From Sphingomonas phyllosphaerae (GTDB lineage: Bacteria > Pseudomonadota > Alphaproteobacteria > Sphingomonadales > Sphingomonadaceae): a stretch of 64,000 bases of DNA. The stretch covers positions 1 through 64,000 of the forward strand of contig NZ_JAPYKH010000002.1 of assembly GCF_029623345.1 (NCBI RefSeq), given 5' to 3'. Each line of letters begins with the position of its first letter. The stretch's first letter is position 1. Under the pieces are notes generated by a model. The model searched no databases and was not told the DNA's origin. It saw only the letters and a program-made list of their open reading frames with translations. Shown here piece after piece: positions 16,666 to 25,359 of this stretch. Made by a program: the position numbers and the translations under genes.

Positions 16666-17127
16666 TCAACCTTTGCCCTGAACGGGATTGCCGTTGCCGA
16701 CGGCTACTCCGCAACGTCGCGCAACAGCGGCGTTGACCTTTGTCATGACAAGAGTGACGTAGTTCATTTCCGCGCTAGATATGGTCGTACCTAGCTTGCC
16801 CCATCGATGGATATATCCCATAGATCCGTCTCGCAACGGAGCAATATCAATACCACAACCTGCTGCGAGATGGGGGTTCATATCATTGAAGGGCTGTTCG
16901 TACATAATCTGATATACCTTAACGCCGTGCGGAAAGTCCTCACCCTCGCTTTCATAATATGAATGCGTTGTTTTACCTGCCACGGACTTGACCGCATCCT
17001 CTATGCAGTTTCTATCAATTTGACGTTGGAAGGTGTCCTTCCAGGCAACATGAACGCCTGGGTCGCACCCAGACAACGTGGTCAAGGACACAAGCAGCGC
17101 TAGACGGCGACATACTTGATTGAGCAT
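16666..17127 (-). CDS. Putative lipoprotein
   Basis: 153 residues. Signal peptide MLNQVCRRLALLVSLTTLSG ends in the lipobox LSGC (Cys21), so it is predicted to be lipid-anchored. The mature part has CIEDAVKSVAG and two further Cys (HLAAGCGIDIA, ARRCGVAV). No recognised domain. GC content and codon use are lower than in the catabolic cluster downstream, in keeping with the island character of this region. Confidence 0.65.
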   Translation of the reverse strand: MLNQVCRRLALLVSLTTLSGCDPGVHVAWKDTFQRQIDRNCIEDAVKSVAGKTTHSYYESEGEDFPHGVKVYQIMYEQPFNDMNPHLAAGCGIDIAPLRDGSMGYIHRWGKLGTTISSAEMNYVTLVMTKVNAAVARRCGVAVGNGNPVQGKG

Positions 17128-17186
17128 CCAAAGCCGGTCCTTTGTCGGAAATCGTCTCTGCTCGGGAGGTTAGTTGAAATGAGCCT

Positions 17187-17212
17187 GTCTGCAACCCTGC
17201 CATTAGCGGGTC
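17187..17212. repeat. CCTGCCA module
   Basis: GTCTGCAACCCTGCCATTAG followed by CGGGTC; an imperfect version of the hairpin module at 16522. It overlaps the end of the downstream small gene on the minus strand. Confidence 0.4.
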
Positions 17213-17412
17213 ATCGGCGGCAGGGCGGCGCCGCCCCACGGGCAGAAGGCAATCTCGATCGCGCTGCTGCCGCCATCGTGAACGATCAGTCCAAAGCCGC
17301 CATTCATTTCAGCGATGAACGCGTCGGGACAATCCGCTCGATCGGCGTGAATGGCGCACGCGTGAGCTAGGTCGCTCGCGAGCCGGTCGCAGCAATAAGG
17401 GGCGGTGGACAT
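17203..17412 (-). CDS. DUF6980-like small protein with altered Cys motif
   Basis: 69 residues, ATG at 17412 with GGAGAG 7 bases upstream. CCDRLASDLAHAC, then DCPDAFI...GLIVHDGGSS and AFCPWGGAALP, match a common small proteobacterial protein (usually CC...C...CPDxxI...IVHDGGSS...CPWCGxxLP). Here the second Cys of CPWCG is Gly, so the presumed zinc site is incomplete. Function unknown. Confidence 0.65.
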   Translation of the reverse strand: MSTAPYCCDRLASDLAHACAIHADRADCPDAFIAEMNGGFGLIVHDGGSSAIEIAFCPWGGAALPPMTR

Positions 17413-17447
17413 TCGTCACTCTCCGCGTTTCGCGCGCTCGCCGCAAC

Positions 17448-17472
17448 GTCTGCTTTCCTGCCATACGCGGCC
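17448..17472. repeat. CCTGCCA module
   Basis: GTCTGCTTTCCTGCCATACG then CGGCC; a further imperfect copy of the 16522 hairpin module in an intergenic space. Confidence 0.35.
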
Positions 17473-17572
17473 GGGCCGTTAGCGCCGACTTTAGGACGCT
17501 CGCCACATCATGCACAGTGCACCCATGGACCCGTAAAGCTCATGCTGCTGCCCCGAGATAGGCGATCTCGCG

Positions 17573-17998
17573 GTGATCGGTATGGGCGATCCAGACGGCC
17601 TTGATGTCCGCATTTTTGCAACTCTCGATCGGATTCAAGAGCATGGCGGCCAACGATGGTGGCTATATGCGTCCACGTGCCGCGCGTGCGGACAAGATTG
17701 GCTGATCGCGAAGGAAGAGCGCATCCATGATAACTTCGTCCTGAAACGCCTCGAGCCGATCGTTATGGAAAGGATTGTCCAGGCTTCAGACTGGCCGGGC
17801 GATTTCTTGAGCTTCGAGCGGGTGCTTCGCCTTGAGCGGGAATCTGGGAGGGTGGCTCGGTTCGTGGACCCTTGCAGCCCAGCGCTCATCGAGACCGTTG
17901 TCGATCTGCGCCGCGAACGCGCTGACATATCGATTGAGGACATCGCGTTCGCCCTTGCGATATCGACGGAGTCGGCGGCGCGCATCGCTCAATTGTGA
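17573..17998 (+). CDS. Hypothetical protein with CxxC
   Basis: 141 residues from a GTG at 17573 (an ATG at 17582 is an alternative). It contains STCRACGQDWLIAKEERIHD, a single CxxC with a conserved-looking continuation, then a Leu/Arg-rich helical region. The C-terminal part DISIEDIAFALAISTESAARI resembles a helix-turn-helix. The WWLY...CRACGQDWL arrangement recalls small immunity-type proteins, but this is only an impression. The next gene starts 53 bp downstream. Confidence 0.5.
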   Translation: MIGMGDPDGLDVRIFATLDRIQEHGGQRWWLYASTCRACGQDWLIAKEERIHDNFVLKRLEPIVMERIVQASDWPGDFLSFERVLRLERESGRVARFVDPCSPALIETVVDLRRERADISIEDIAFALAISTESAARIAQL

Positions 17999-18050
17999 GG
18001 TCCGCTTGCGCCCATTTGCAGCCATCACGAGATCCGTTACTCTCGCCTAC

Positions 18051-18548
18051 ATGGATGCTTGGTACGTCGCTAATGCACTTCTGCGCGGGAGCGACATCCC
18101 CTCTTCGAAGCTGCGTACGATCGCGCGAAACGGCGATCACGCTGACGCGCTCTACGTTCTTCTTTTCAAGGAGATTTCGGGACGATCGTCGGTAGCCGAC
18201 GTCCGGAGGGCAGTTTCAGAGACCTGCCCAGTCGAGCTCGTGGATTCGTGGGTCCGCGTGATCAAGTATATTAGAGCACCTAACCGGCGCAGCCTCGCCA
18301 GTTTAGTTGATGCTATACATGCTTGCGACCCTACATCCGGGATCATTATGCGCCTCTCGACGCTATCCATCGTTGGAAGCCATAGGCGGACGTTCGCCAA
18401 CGTGATTGAATGCGCAGCTATCGACAATCCATTTTTGACGGCCGGGCTGGGGGATGTCCTGTCGGATTTGAGGGCGCGAGTTGGGCCGGCGCGGCTGATA
18501 GCGAAACGCGATAGACGCCGCCATCGCCGCAAGACGTATGTCCGCTAA
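18051..18548 (+). CDS. Hypothetical protein
   Basis: 165 residues from the ATG at 18051 (MDAWYVANALLRGSDIP). The frame is open further upstream, but that part overlaps the preceding gene out of frame and is Arg-rich shadow sequence. The protein is mostly helical with no known motif. The stop codon is supplied by the GTCCGCTAACCTGCCA module that precedes 60-bp repeat copy 6, so the repeat may have reset the C-terminus (YVR). Confidence 0.45.
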   Translation: MDAWYVANALLRGSDIPSSKLRTIARNGDHADALYVLLFKEISGRSSVADVRRAVSETCPVELVDSWVRVIKYIRAPNRRSLASLVDAIHACDPTSGIIMRLSTLSIVGSHRRTFANVIECAAIDNPFLTAGLGDVLSDLRARVGPARLIAKRDRRRHRRKTYVR

Positions 18549-18564
18549 CCTGCCAATCGGGCCA
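18540..18564. repeat. CCTGCCA module, 5' part of repeat copy 6
   Basis: GTCCGCTAACCTGCCAATCG, followed by GGCC; located 67 bp before the 60-bp repeat at 18607. With copy 7 (module at 20865, repeat at 20935) this suggests a composite element of about 125-130 bp. Confidence 0.5.
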
Positions 18565-18871
18565 GCCGGACAGCGGCGCGAACGTCCGGGAGGCCCGACT
18601 GGCGAGATGAACAAGCGACCGGAGTTGGGAGGGTGCCAGGTGGCCCTGAGTGACCGGAGTTGGGTCTTCAAGCTAGGCGAGGCGATGAGTGGGTCGACGC
18701 GCGATTGAATGTTACCCTTATAGCACTGAAATGCGCACAGTGTCGCTCCCGTGATCGCCTTCCGTTGTATCGTACTCCTCGGTCGCTGCCCCATCGCCTG
18801 GGTACGCGTCCGGAACTTCATGTCAGCGGGAGCGCTCGGAGTACCAGCCGAAGGCGGGCACGGAGTATAAG
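18549..18871. other. Intergenic, composite repeat and gene promoter
   Basis: Contains 60-bp repeat copy 6 and about 200 bp of sequence upstream of the small gene at 18872. No further gene is supported. Confidence 0.4.
18607..18666 (+). repeat. 60-bp bipartite repeat, copy 6 (reference copy)
   Basis: The clearest copy: ATGAAC, AAGCGACCGGAGTTGGG, 18-bp middle, GAGTGACCGGAGTTGGG, TC. The two 17-bp units differ at two positions and are 35 bp apart start to start. Confidence 0.8.
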
Positions 18872-19156
18872 ATGGCAGAGGCCACGTGGGGCGATAGCGC
18901 GACACCGGAGATTGATTGGCGGATGAGCGCCGCGCTGGAGAATGTGCCAAGGGGGGATGATGATCTCGCTGAGGTTACGAGTCTGGAGGGCGCCGTGCGA
19001 GTATGGCTGGCGCTCGACCCTGCTCACCGCGAGGCGGCCATCCTAACCCCGGACCGCCCAGTGCACGTGAACGGGACTTTGACGACCGCCTTCCATGGCG
19101 ATGCCATTGCTGCGCTAGCCGATCGTCTGTCAGACCCTGGCACGCTTAAAGGCTGA
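18872..19156 (+). CDS. Hypothetical protein
   Basis: 94 residues from the ATG at 18872, with CGGAG about 7 bases upstream. Acidic, beginning MAEATWGDSATPEIDWRM and containing AVRVWLALDPAHREAAIL. No family is recognised. It is the last gene before IS6 copy B. Confidence 0.5.
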   Translation: MAEATWGDSATPEIDWRMSAALENVPRGDDDLAEVTSLEGAVRVWLALDPAHREAAILTPDRPVHVNGTLTTAFHGDAIAALADRLSDPGTLKG

Positions 19157-19221
19157 CACGATCGCGAGCGAGCTCGTGTGCCTCGCAACAACGACATGGC
19201 ATCGGTGTGAAGGCAGCTAGG

Positions 19222-20055
19222 GGCTCTGTCAAATCTAATGCACCTGCGGCGCTCGCCAAGGTAGGGGAGGGGCCATGCCCCGCCTCCGCAAGCCAGCCAG
19301 TCCGTTCCGCTACTTCAACTCGTCGCCGGAGGTGATCCGGCTGGTGGTGCTGATGTACGTGCGCTTTCCTTTGTCGTTGCGGAACGTGGAGGACCTGCTG
19401 TTTGAGCGCGGGATCGACATCTGCCACGAGACGGTGAGGCTATGGTGGAACAGGTTCGGTCCGCTGTTTGCGGGCGAGGTGCGGCGCCAGCGGGTGAGCC
19501 GAATGCGCGGCTTCCGCCATTGGCGCTGGCACCTGGACGAGATGTACGTGAAGCTGAACGGCGAGATGGTCTACCTGTGGCGAGCGGTGGATCACGAGGG
19601 CGAGATCCTCGAGAGCTACGTCACCAAGACACGCGACAAGAAGGCGGCACTCGCCTTCATGGAGAAGGCGCTCAAACGCCACGGCTCGCCCGAGGCCATC
19701 ACCACCGACGGTCTGCGCTCCTATGGCGCTGCACTGACGGAGCTCGGCATTCGCGAGAAGCAGGAGGTGGGTCGCTGGGCTAACAACAGGATAGAGAACT
19801 CGCACCTGCCGTTCAGGCGACGAGAGCGGGCGATGCTGCGCTTCCGGCAGATGCGCACGTTACAGAAGTTCGCCTCGGTCCATGCCACCGTCCACAACCA
19901 CTTCAACCACGAACGCCACCTCGTCGACCGCCAGACCTATAAACAGCGCCGCTCCGCGGCGCTGGCAGAGTGGCAGGCGCTCGTCAGCTGATCCGACGCG
20001 AGCCGAGGGCGAGGTGCATCGTGTGGAGACGAGTTCGCATTAGACTGACAGCACC
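19222..20055 (+). mobile_element. IS6-family insertion sequence, copy B
   Basis: 834 bp, left terminal repeat GGCTCTGTCAAATCTAATGC, right end GACTGACAGCACC. Flanking 8-mers CAGCTAGG and CGCGCGCG are not a target duplication. It lies 78 bp upstream of the truncated halogenase gene. Confidence 0.9.
19275..19991 (+). CDS. IS6-family transposase, copy B
   Basis: 238 residues with the DDE residues Asp88, Asp145 and Glu174 intact. It differs from copy A at scattered positions (for example MEKALKRHG for MKKALKRHG, and LGIREK for LGAREK), so the copies have diverged slightly and are not fresh duplicates of one another. Confidence 0.95.
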   Translation: MPRLRKPASPFRYFNSSPEVIRLVVLMYVRFPLSLRNVEDLLFERGIDICHETVRLWWNRFGPLFAGEVRRQRVSRMRGFRHWRWHLDEMYVKLNGEMVYLWRAVDHEGEILESYVTKTRDKKAALAFMEKALKRHGSPEAITTDGLRSYGAALTELGIREKQEVGRWANNRIENSHLPFRRRERAMLRFRQMRTLQKFASVHATVHNHFNHERHLVDRQTYKQRRSAALAEWQALVS

Positions 20056-20133
20056 CGCGCGCGGCATCGCCGGTCCCCCGTCCGAGCGGCGGGTCGCATT
20101 CCTGCGTGCGCTCGACCACTCGTCGCTGCCGCG

Positions 20134-20421
20134 ATGACACATGCAGACGCCGAGAAGCCGCGCGGCCCAGCGGAGCGGCTCCGATCGATCATCATCGTCG
20201 GGGGCGGTACCGCTGGCTGGATGACCGCGGCACTGCTGGCGCGCCGACTCGCACCGTTTGGAATCGCACTCACGCTGATCGAGTCGTCGGCGATCGGCAC
20301 GATCGGCGTGGGCGAGGCGACCACGCCCGCGATCCGGGACTATTTCGAGGCTGCGGGGCTCGACGAGGGAGCGGTGATGCGCGCGGCCGAAGGCACGGCC
20401 AAGCTCGGTATCGCGTTCGAG
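20134..20421 (+). pseudogene. Truncated tryptophan-halogenase-like flavoprotein
   Basis: The first 96 codons of a flavin-dependent halogenase: SIIIVGGGTAGWMTAALLAR (FAD-binding GxGxxG), IESSAIGTIGVGEATTPAI (the conserved VGEAT segment), then ...KLGIAFEG. At this point it runs directly into a MITE-like element at 20422. A complete enzyme has about 500 residues, so more than 80% is gone. Sphingomonad halogenases of this type often sit next to TonB receptors; none is adjacent here. Confidence 0.85.
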
Positions 20422-20625
20422 GGCTCTGTCAAACCAAACGCACCGGCTCCGCGGGTGGCCGGAGGCTTGTGCATCGTAGGGTGCTTCAGTACTATCCTAA
20501 GGTTGTCAGTGCTGCGAACTCTCTCAAGCTGGTTTCGGGAGTGTCTTCGTTCGCCTGCCATCGAGCAAGCGAACGGGGTTAAAATCCGGCTTCCTCGCGC
20601 TGGGTCCGGTTGCTTTGACAACATC
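20422..20625 (+). mobile_element. MITE-like element, copy M1
   Basis: 204 bp, no coding capacity. Left end GGCTCTGTCAAACCAAACGC, right end TTGCTTTGACAACATC (inverted). The ends resemble IS6 terminal repeats (GGCTCTGTCAAA...GCACC). It separates two truncated genes, a halogenase start and a small minus-strand gene start, and has no target duplication (CGTTCGAG / ATCTTCGG). Confidence 0.8.
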
Positions 20626-20804
20626 ATCTTCGGCATCGGCCACTCAACCAGTGCCTCGCGCTGCCCGTCCACGTCACGAACAGCGAGGACCAATCCACGC
20701 CATCCGTTAGAGGTACACCACTGCGGCTCGCGGTGCAGCCGCCATGCAAAATCGTTCCCGTCAACCGAGATCGTTCCACTTTCTGTTCGCTTGGCGTTGC
20801 GCAT
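20626..20804 (-). pseudogene. N-terminal fragment of a small conserved protein
   Basis: The minus-strand frame from the ATG at 20804 reads MRNAKRTESGTISVDGNDFA, then WRLHREPQWCTSNGWRG and EALVEWPMPK, a pattern of a small proteobacterial protein of about 95-100 residues with unknown function. The match stops after about 59 residues exactly at the end of M1. The continuation within M1 is read-through, so the gene is truncated. Confidence 0.55.
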
Positions 20805-20864
20805 GACGCGGCAAGCTAATCCGCTTCAGGTCCGGGCACCACTACGATGCACTCCAAAGCCGCC

Positions 20865-20885
20865 GTTCCGCTACCCTGCCAGGTC
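20865..20885. repeat. CCTGCCA module, 5' part of repeat copy 7
   Basis: GTTCCGCTACCCTGCCAGGT, 70 bp upstream of the 60-bp repeat copy 7. Confidence 0.45.
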
Positions 20886-20934
20886 GAGCCAGCCAGACAT
20901 CTGGGCGGAAAGTTTAGATGCCTCGGACGCCGAC

Positions 20935-20994
20935 ATGAACGAGTGACCGGAGTTGGGAGGCGGCCAGAGCTTCGGGAATGGCCGCTCCTGGGTC
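20935..20994 (+). repeat. 60-bp bipartite repeat, copy 7
   Basis: ATGAAC, first unit GAGTGACCGGAGTTGGG (consensus), 18-bp middle, diverged second unit GAATGGCCGCTCCTGGG, TC. Confidence 0.8.
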
Positions 20995-21463
20995 GTCTCG
21001 CCAGCTCACGCAAGGCCCTTAAAGCCCCAGGTGTGCTTGAGCCGCCAGCCCGCCCGCAACCGGAAGCCGTCGCACCTCGGAATACGAGCCCTGCGCGGCC
21101 TCGGCGACGGCCTTGACGCGCCACTGCGAACGCCGCGTATTGTTCTTGGGCTGGGCAAGCAATACTCGGCGCTGGGTGGAGGAACGACGTGCCGCTTCAG
21201 AGCGCCTGCAAGGGCCGCTCCGCTGAGGTGAGCCGACACGGCCTGACAGTGTCGGAAACTCGAACCATGCGCCTATTGCCAGCAGCTCCGGGTCGCTGCA
21301 GGCAGTTTTTGTCGCGGGCGCATACGCCGCGGCCGGTTGAACGGTTGCACACGGACGAAAACGCTTCGGCACAAGGCGAAATCAAGAATAAAGGGCCTGT
21401 GGGTCAAGCCATCCTTCCTCGCGGCGGCGCTAAGAACGCTCATTCAAGAGAGGGGATTGGGCG

Positions 21464-22484
21464 ATGCAGGTCAGCAACATGGTCGCGACGTTGCCGGTTG
21501 TCGACCTCGGTAGCACCGGTATTGCGATCACGCGGGTCGGTTTCGGCGCGTGGGCAATCGGCGGGGCGGATTGGGCGGTAGGCTGGGGGGCGCAGTCGGA
21601 CGATGAGTCGATCCGCGCGATACGCCACGCGGTCGATCGCGGCGTCAATTGGATCGATACGGCCGCGATCTACGGTCTCGGCCATTCGGAGGAGATCGTC
21701 GCGCGCGCGCTGGCGGAGTTACCAGAAAGCGGACGCCCATATGTCTTCACCAAATGCGGGCAAGTGTGGGAGCCGGCGGATTGCTACAGTAAGCGGCGCG
21801 TCGGGCGGCGCGACAGCATCCGGCACGAGGTAGAGGGCTCGCTCCGCCGCCTGCGCGTCGATGTCATCGATCTCTATCAGATGCACTGGCCCGCTGAGGA
21901 CGGATCGCCGCTGGAAGAATATTGGGGCGCGTTGCTCGAGCTGAAGGCGGAGGGCAAGGTGCGCGCGATCGGCCTGTCGAACCATGACGCCGCGCAGCTT
22001 CAGACCGCTGAGGCGATCGGTCATGTCGACACGCTCCAGCCGCCGCCGTCCGCGATCCGGCGAGGGTCGCTCGCCGCCGAGCTGCCATGGTGCCGCGCGC
22101 ACGGCACCGGGGTGATCGTCTACAGCCCGATGCAGTCGGGGCTATTATCGGGGCCTTTTCGGCCGAGCGCGTCGACGCCCTGGCCGATGATGACTGGCGC
22201 AAGCGGCATGCGGATTTCTCGGGCGAGGCGCTGCTCCGTAACCTGACAGTCGCCGAGGCGATCCGCGAAGTTGCTGCACAGCGTGGGTGAGCGCAGCGGC
22301 GGTGGCGGTCACCTGGGTGCTGGCGGTGGAGGGGGTGACGGGGGCAATCGTCGGCGCGCGTGCGCCCCAGCAGGTCGATGGCTGGCTCGCCGCCGCCACG
22401 CTGTCGCTTGGGGCGGCGGACTTCGCGCACATCAATGCAGCCATCCGGGAGAGCGGGGCAGGCGGTGGCCCGATCCCGGACTGA
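21464..22484 (+). pseudogene. Aldo/keto reductase, two frameshifts
   Basis: The first frame (21464 to about 22155) encodes a normal aldo/keto reductase: GFGAWAIGG, then NWIDTAAIYGLGHSEE (catalytic Asp and Tyr) and DVIDLYQMHWP. The protein then continues in a second frame (AFSAERVDALADDDWRKRHA...) and, after about 22285, in a third (VSAAAVAVTWVLAVEGVTG...GARAPQQVDGW). Each shift is explained by loss of one G in a short G run (near 22152 and 22285). Restored, the product would be about 340 residues. Either a decaying gene or two sequencing errors. Confidence 0.8.
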
Positions 22485-22486
22485 TC

Positions 22487-23733
22487 TCAAGCGCGGTACA
22501 GCGCCGCAGCCGCGACATTGCGAGGCGCGCGCGCGATCCGCGCCGGCAGTGGTACGATCGCCAGCGTCGCGATCAGCATTACCATCTGCATCGCGTCGAT
22601 CGCGGGACGATATGATCCGGTCGCGTCGAACACCGCGTTCAGTCCCGCGGGTATAACCCCCGTGACAACCGCGACGATGCCATAGGCCAGTGCCGAGACC
22701 TTGCCGAAATGCACCAGCCCGAACCAGCGCGACAGCAGCACCGGCAGCGCGCTATATTCCGCTCCCAGGGACACCCCCATCATTACCGCCGCCGCCAGCA
22801 TTGAGGGAACGTTGGTTGAACTGGCCAGCAGCCACAGCCCCGCAATGCCGACAAGGTAGAAGGGCACCAGCACCGCCGGTCGCTTAAACCGATCAATCAA
22901 CATCCCGATCGCCCATTGCGCTCCCGCGCAGACCAGCGCGAAGGTGCTCACCGCTGTCACGGCCGCCCCCATCGCCATCCCGTTCGACAGCGTGATCGGC
23001 ACCACCTGCGTGAACATCGCGGTCATGCATCCAGCGCAGATCCCGACGCTGAGCATCAGCCCCCAGAAGGCGGGAGTGTGGAGCACCTGCGTCAGCGTCA
23101 TGCCTTCTGCCGCGCCCCTCTCGACCTCGCGCGCCGGCGGGTCGCGGAACAGCGCGAAAACCACCGGCACGCCGAGGAGCAGGATGATCGCGGCGATCAG
23201 CATGACCACCCGGCGCCAGCCGAGCGATGGCAGCGCGCTCTCCGCGACCACCGGGAAGACCGCGGATCCGATACCGGTGCCCAGCCCCGCCGACAGCCCG
23301 ATCGCGGCGCCGCGATCGCGGTCGAACCAACCGGCCAACGCCTTGGTCAGCGTCGGCCCTGCCACTGGCGCGCCCAGCGCGCAGATCAGCCCGAAGCCGG
23401 CGTAGAAGATCGTCACCTCGCCCGGCAACGTGGCGAACACGATCAGCCCGATCGCGTAAAGCGCCAGCGCGCTCAGCAGCACGCGCCGCGGACCGAAGCG
23501 ATCGACCAGCGTTCCGACGAGCTGCGTGAGCGCGAGCGACTTGACCACCACAAGGCTCATCACGCCCGCCACCAGCGCGCGCGGCCAGCCAAATTCGGTC
23601 GCGATGGGGACGAGCAGGATGCCGAAATTTCCAGCATTGTCTGCGACAGGCCTAGCCCGAACCCCACCGCCGCCGCGATCGCGACCCCGGTGGCGGGCGC
23701 CACAAGGCCGGTGTTGCCGATCGAACGACCCAT
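22487..23733 (-). pseudogene. MFS transporter with N-terminal frameshift
   Basis: Residues from about FGILLVPIATEFGWPRAL onward form an uninterrupted 12-helix-type MFS transporter, including the loop 2 motif GTLVDRFGPRR and a repeat of it in the second half (MLIDRFKRPA). The expected start MGRSIGNTGLVAPATG at 23733 is in another frame; one missing base in the AAATTT run near 23625-23630 joins them. With the shift repaired the length (about 415) matches the adjacent MFS gene (416). If translation starts at the GTG at 23572, a 361-residue protein without the first helix is made. Confidence 0.75.
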
Positions 23734-23850
23734 CGCGCCACCTCCGTCACAGGCCGCACCGCGGGGGACGCCGCCTTGTGACCTCAGTCTATGCGCGGGC
23801 GTGTGTGATGCTTGCCCCTGCGCGTCCGCAAAGTTGACGTGCCGCGCGCT

Positions 23851-25101
23851 TTACAGCCCGACATGCGCCAGCCCGGCGACATCCTCATGCGTCACCCGGC
23901 GCGCGCCGAACGGCGGCAGCACCAGCATCAGCGCGGAGATACCCAGCAGGCACACCTCGATCAGCAGGATCGATGGTGCATAGCTGCCATAGGAATCGAA
24001 CATCCAGTCCATCGCCACCGGGGTGCCGCCCTGCGCAAGCATGACGATCGCGTAGATCACTCCGCCGATCGTGCCGTAACTGCGTAGCCCGAAATAACGC
24101 GAGATGAACAGCGGCAGCGCGCCGAACACCGCGCCCAGGCCCACGCCTAGCATCGCGCCCGCGACCAGCAGCGTCGCGCCGTCGCGATGTTCAAGTAGCC
24201 ACAGCCCGGCGGTCGCGATCGCGAACGCGGGGGCGACGACCCGCGGCGAGGCGAAGCGGTCGAGCAGCGACCCCGACAGGATCTGCGCGGCGCTCGTCAC
24301 CAGCGCTAGCGTCGACATGACGGAGGCGGCAGTGGCAAGGTCGAACCCACGATCGGTCAGCACCGGGATGACGTGCGAGAACACCGCCGTCAGGCACCCC
24401 GATCCCAGCCCCAGCGTCGCGAGGATCAGCCAGAAGGCGGGCGTACGCAGCGCCTCCGCCAGCGTATGCCCCTCTAATTGCGGCATTGGTGCATTGATGC
24501 TGGCTGCGACGGTCGCGGGATCGCGCAGCAGGAACCATTGCAGCGGGAAACCGACGACGAAGATGATCGCGCCGATCAGCGCGTAGCTGCTCTGCCATCC
24601 CAAAGCGGCCAGGCTAGCGGCGGCGATGATCGGCATGATCGTCGCTCCCACGCCATTGCCGACCCCGGCGGAAATGCCGAGCATCAGCCCGCGCCTTTTG
24701 TCGAACCAGCCCGACACCACCTTGGAGAACATCGCGGTACACGGGATAGAACCCGCGAGCCCGACCAGCACGAAATGGCCGTAGAAGCTGGCGACCGTGG
24801 CGTGCGCCAGACTGATCGAGGCGACGCTCGCCGCGAGCAGGACGTTCCCCGCCAGCAGGATCGGGCGCGCGCCGAAGCGGTCGATTGCGCGGCCCACCAG
24901 CGGATAGGCGAGCGCGTTGATGATCGCGATTAGCCCCAGTACGCTTGTCACCTGCGCGCGCGGCCAGCCGAAATCCTGCGCGATCGGGACCAGGAACACC
25001 CCGAAGACCGCGCTGACCGTTGTTGTCATGCACAGCATGTTGCCGATCGTACAGGCGACGACCACGCCCACAGCGGTTCGCGAATTCTCGGTGGCTGACA
25101 T
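23851..25101 (-). CDS. MFS transporter
   Basis: 416 residues, start ATG at 25101. Twelve predicted transmembrane segments; loop motif GRAIDRFGARPILL after the second helix. It is similar along its length to the frameshifted MFS protein next door (opening VVACTIGNMLCMTTTVSAVFG, then PIAQDFGWPRAQVTS), so they are a tandem pair. Relatives in the oxalate/formate-antiporter-like MFS group import carboxylates; the substrate here is unknown but probably belongs to the surrounding catabolic cluster. Confidence 0.85.
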   Translation of the reverse strand: MSATENSRTAVGVVVACTIGNMLCMTTTVSAVFGVFLVPIAQDFGWPRAQVTSVLGLIAIINALAYPLVGRAIDRFGARPILLAGNVLLAASVASISLAHATVASFYGHFVLVGLAGSIPCTAMFSKVVSGWFDKRRGLMLGISAGVGNGVGATIMPIIAAASLAALGWQSSYALIGAIIFVVGFPLQWFLLRDPATVAASINAPMPQLEGHTLAEALRTPAFWLILATLGLGSGCLTAVFSHVIPVLTDRGFDLATAASVMSTLALVTSAAQILSGSLLDRFASPRVVAPAFAIATAGLWLLEHRDGATLLVAGAMLGVGLGAVFGALPLFISRYFGLRSYGTIGGVIYAIVMLAQGGTPVAMDWMFDSYGSYAPSILLIEVCLLGISALMLVLPPFGARRVTHEDVAGLAHVGL

Positions 25102-25359
25102 GAAAGACGCGCCTCACAGAGTCGGTTGCCGCGGCAGACGAACGCCTCGCGGGCTCCACGTCAAAGCCAAAGCGACCAACGCCCGCGTCGGACAAAAAAC
25201 AGTTCGCGAGGCGTCTAGTCCGATCCGGCCCTGTTCCGCTCGATGGGTGGGCTGGATCGCGCAACAACTTTCCCGGCGCATCCCGACAAGTGGAACTGCC
25301 CGCCGCGTGGCTAGAACCCACTAGCATCATCCACTGTATCGAAACGGGGATTTCATCGC

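Larger units (their letters stand above)
20805..21463. other. Intergenic, composite repeat copy 7, otherwise unassigned
   Basis: Holds the CCTGCCA module (20865-20885) and 60-bp repeat copy 7. From 21000 to 21460 there are GC-rich open frames on both strands, including a minus-strand frame ending ...AQAHLGL, but none has a start signal or family match I would defend. A decayed gene is possible. Confidence 0.4.

Noticed and set aside
20340..20625. Continuation of the minus-strand small protein through M1
   Set aside because: The residues after WPMPK are MITE translation and do not look like the protein's normal C-terminus.
20134..20946. 270-residue plus-strand frame running through halogenase and MITE
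   Set aside because: Only the first 96 codons match a halogenase; the rest is translation of M1 and antisense of another gene fragment.
4836..20994. 60-bp repeats considered as a CRISPR-like array or REP/BIME elements
   Set aside because: The copies are kilobases apart with no regular spacers and no cas genes, and the two units are direct rather than inverted repeats.
21001..21463. Minus-strand frames ending in QAHLGL or HTWGFKGLA as a possible gene
   Set aside because: No start signal, no recognised domain and competing frames of equal length on both strands.
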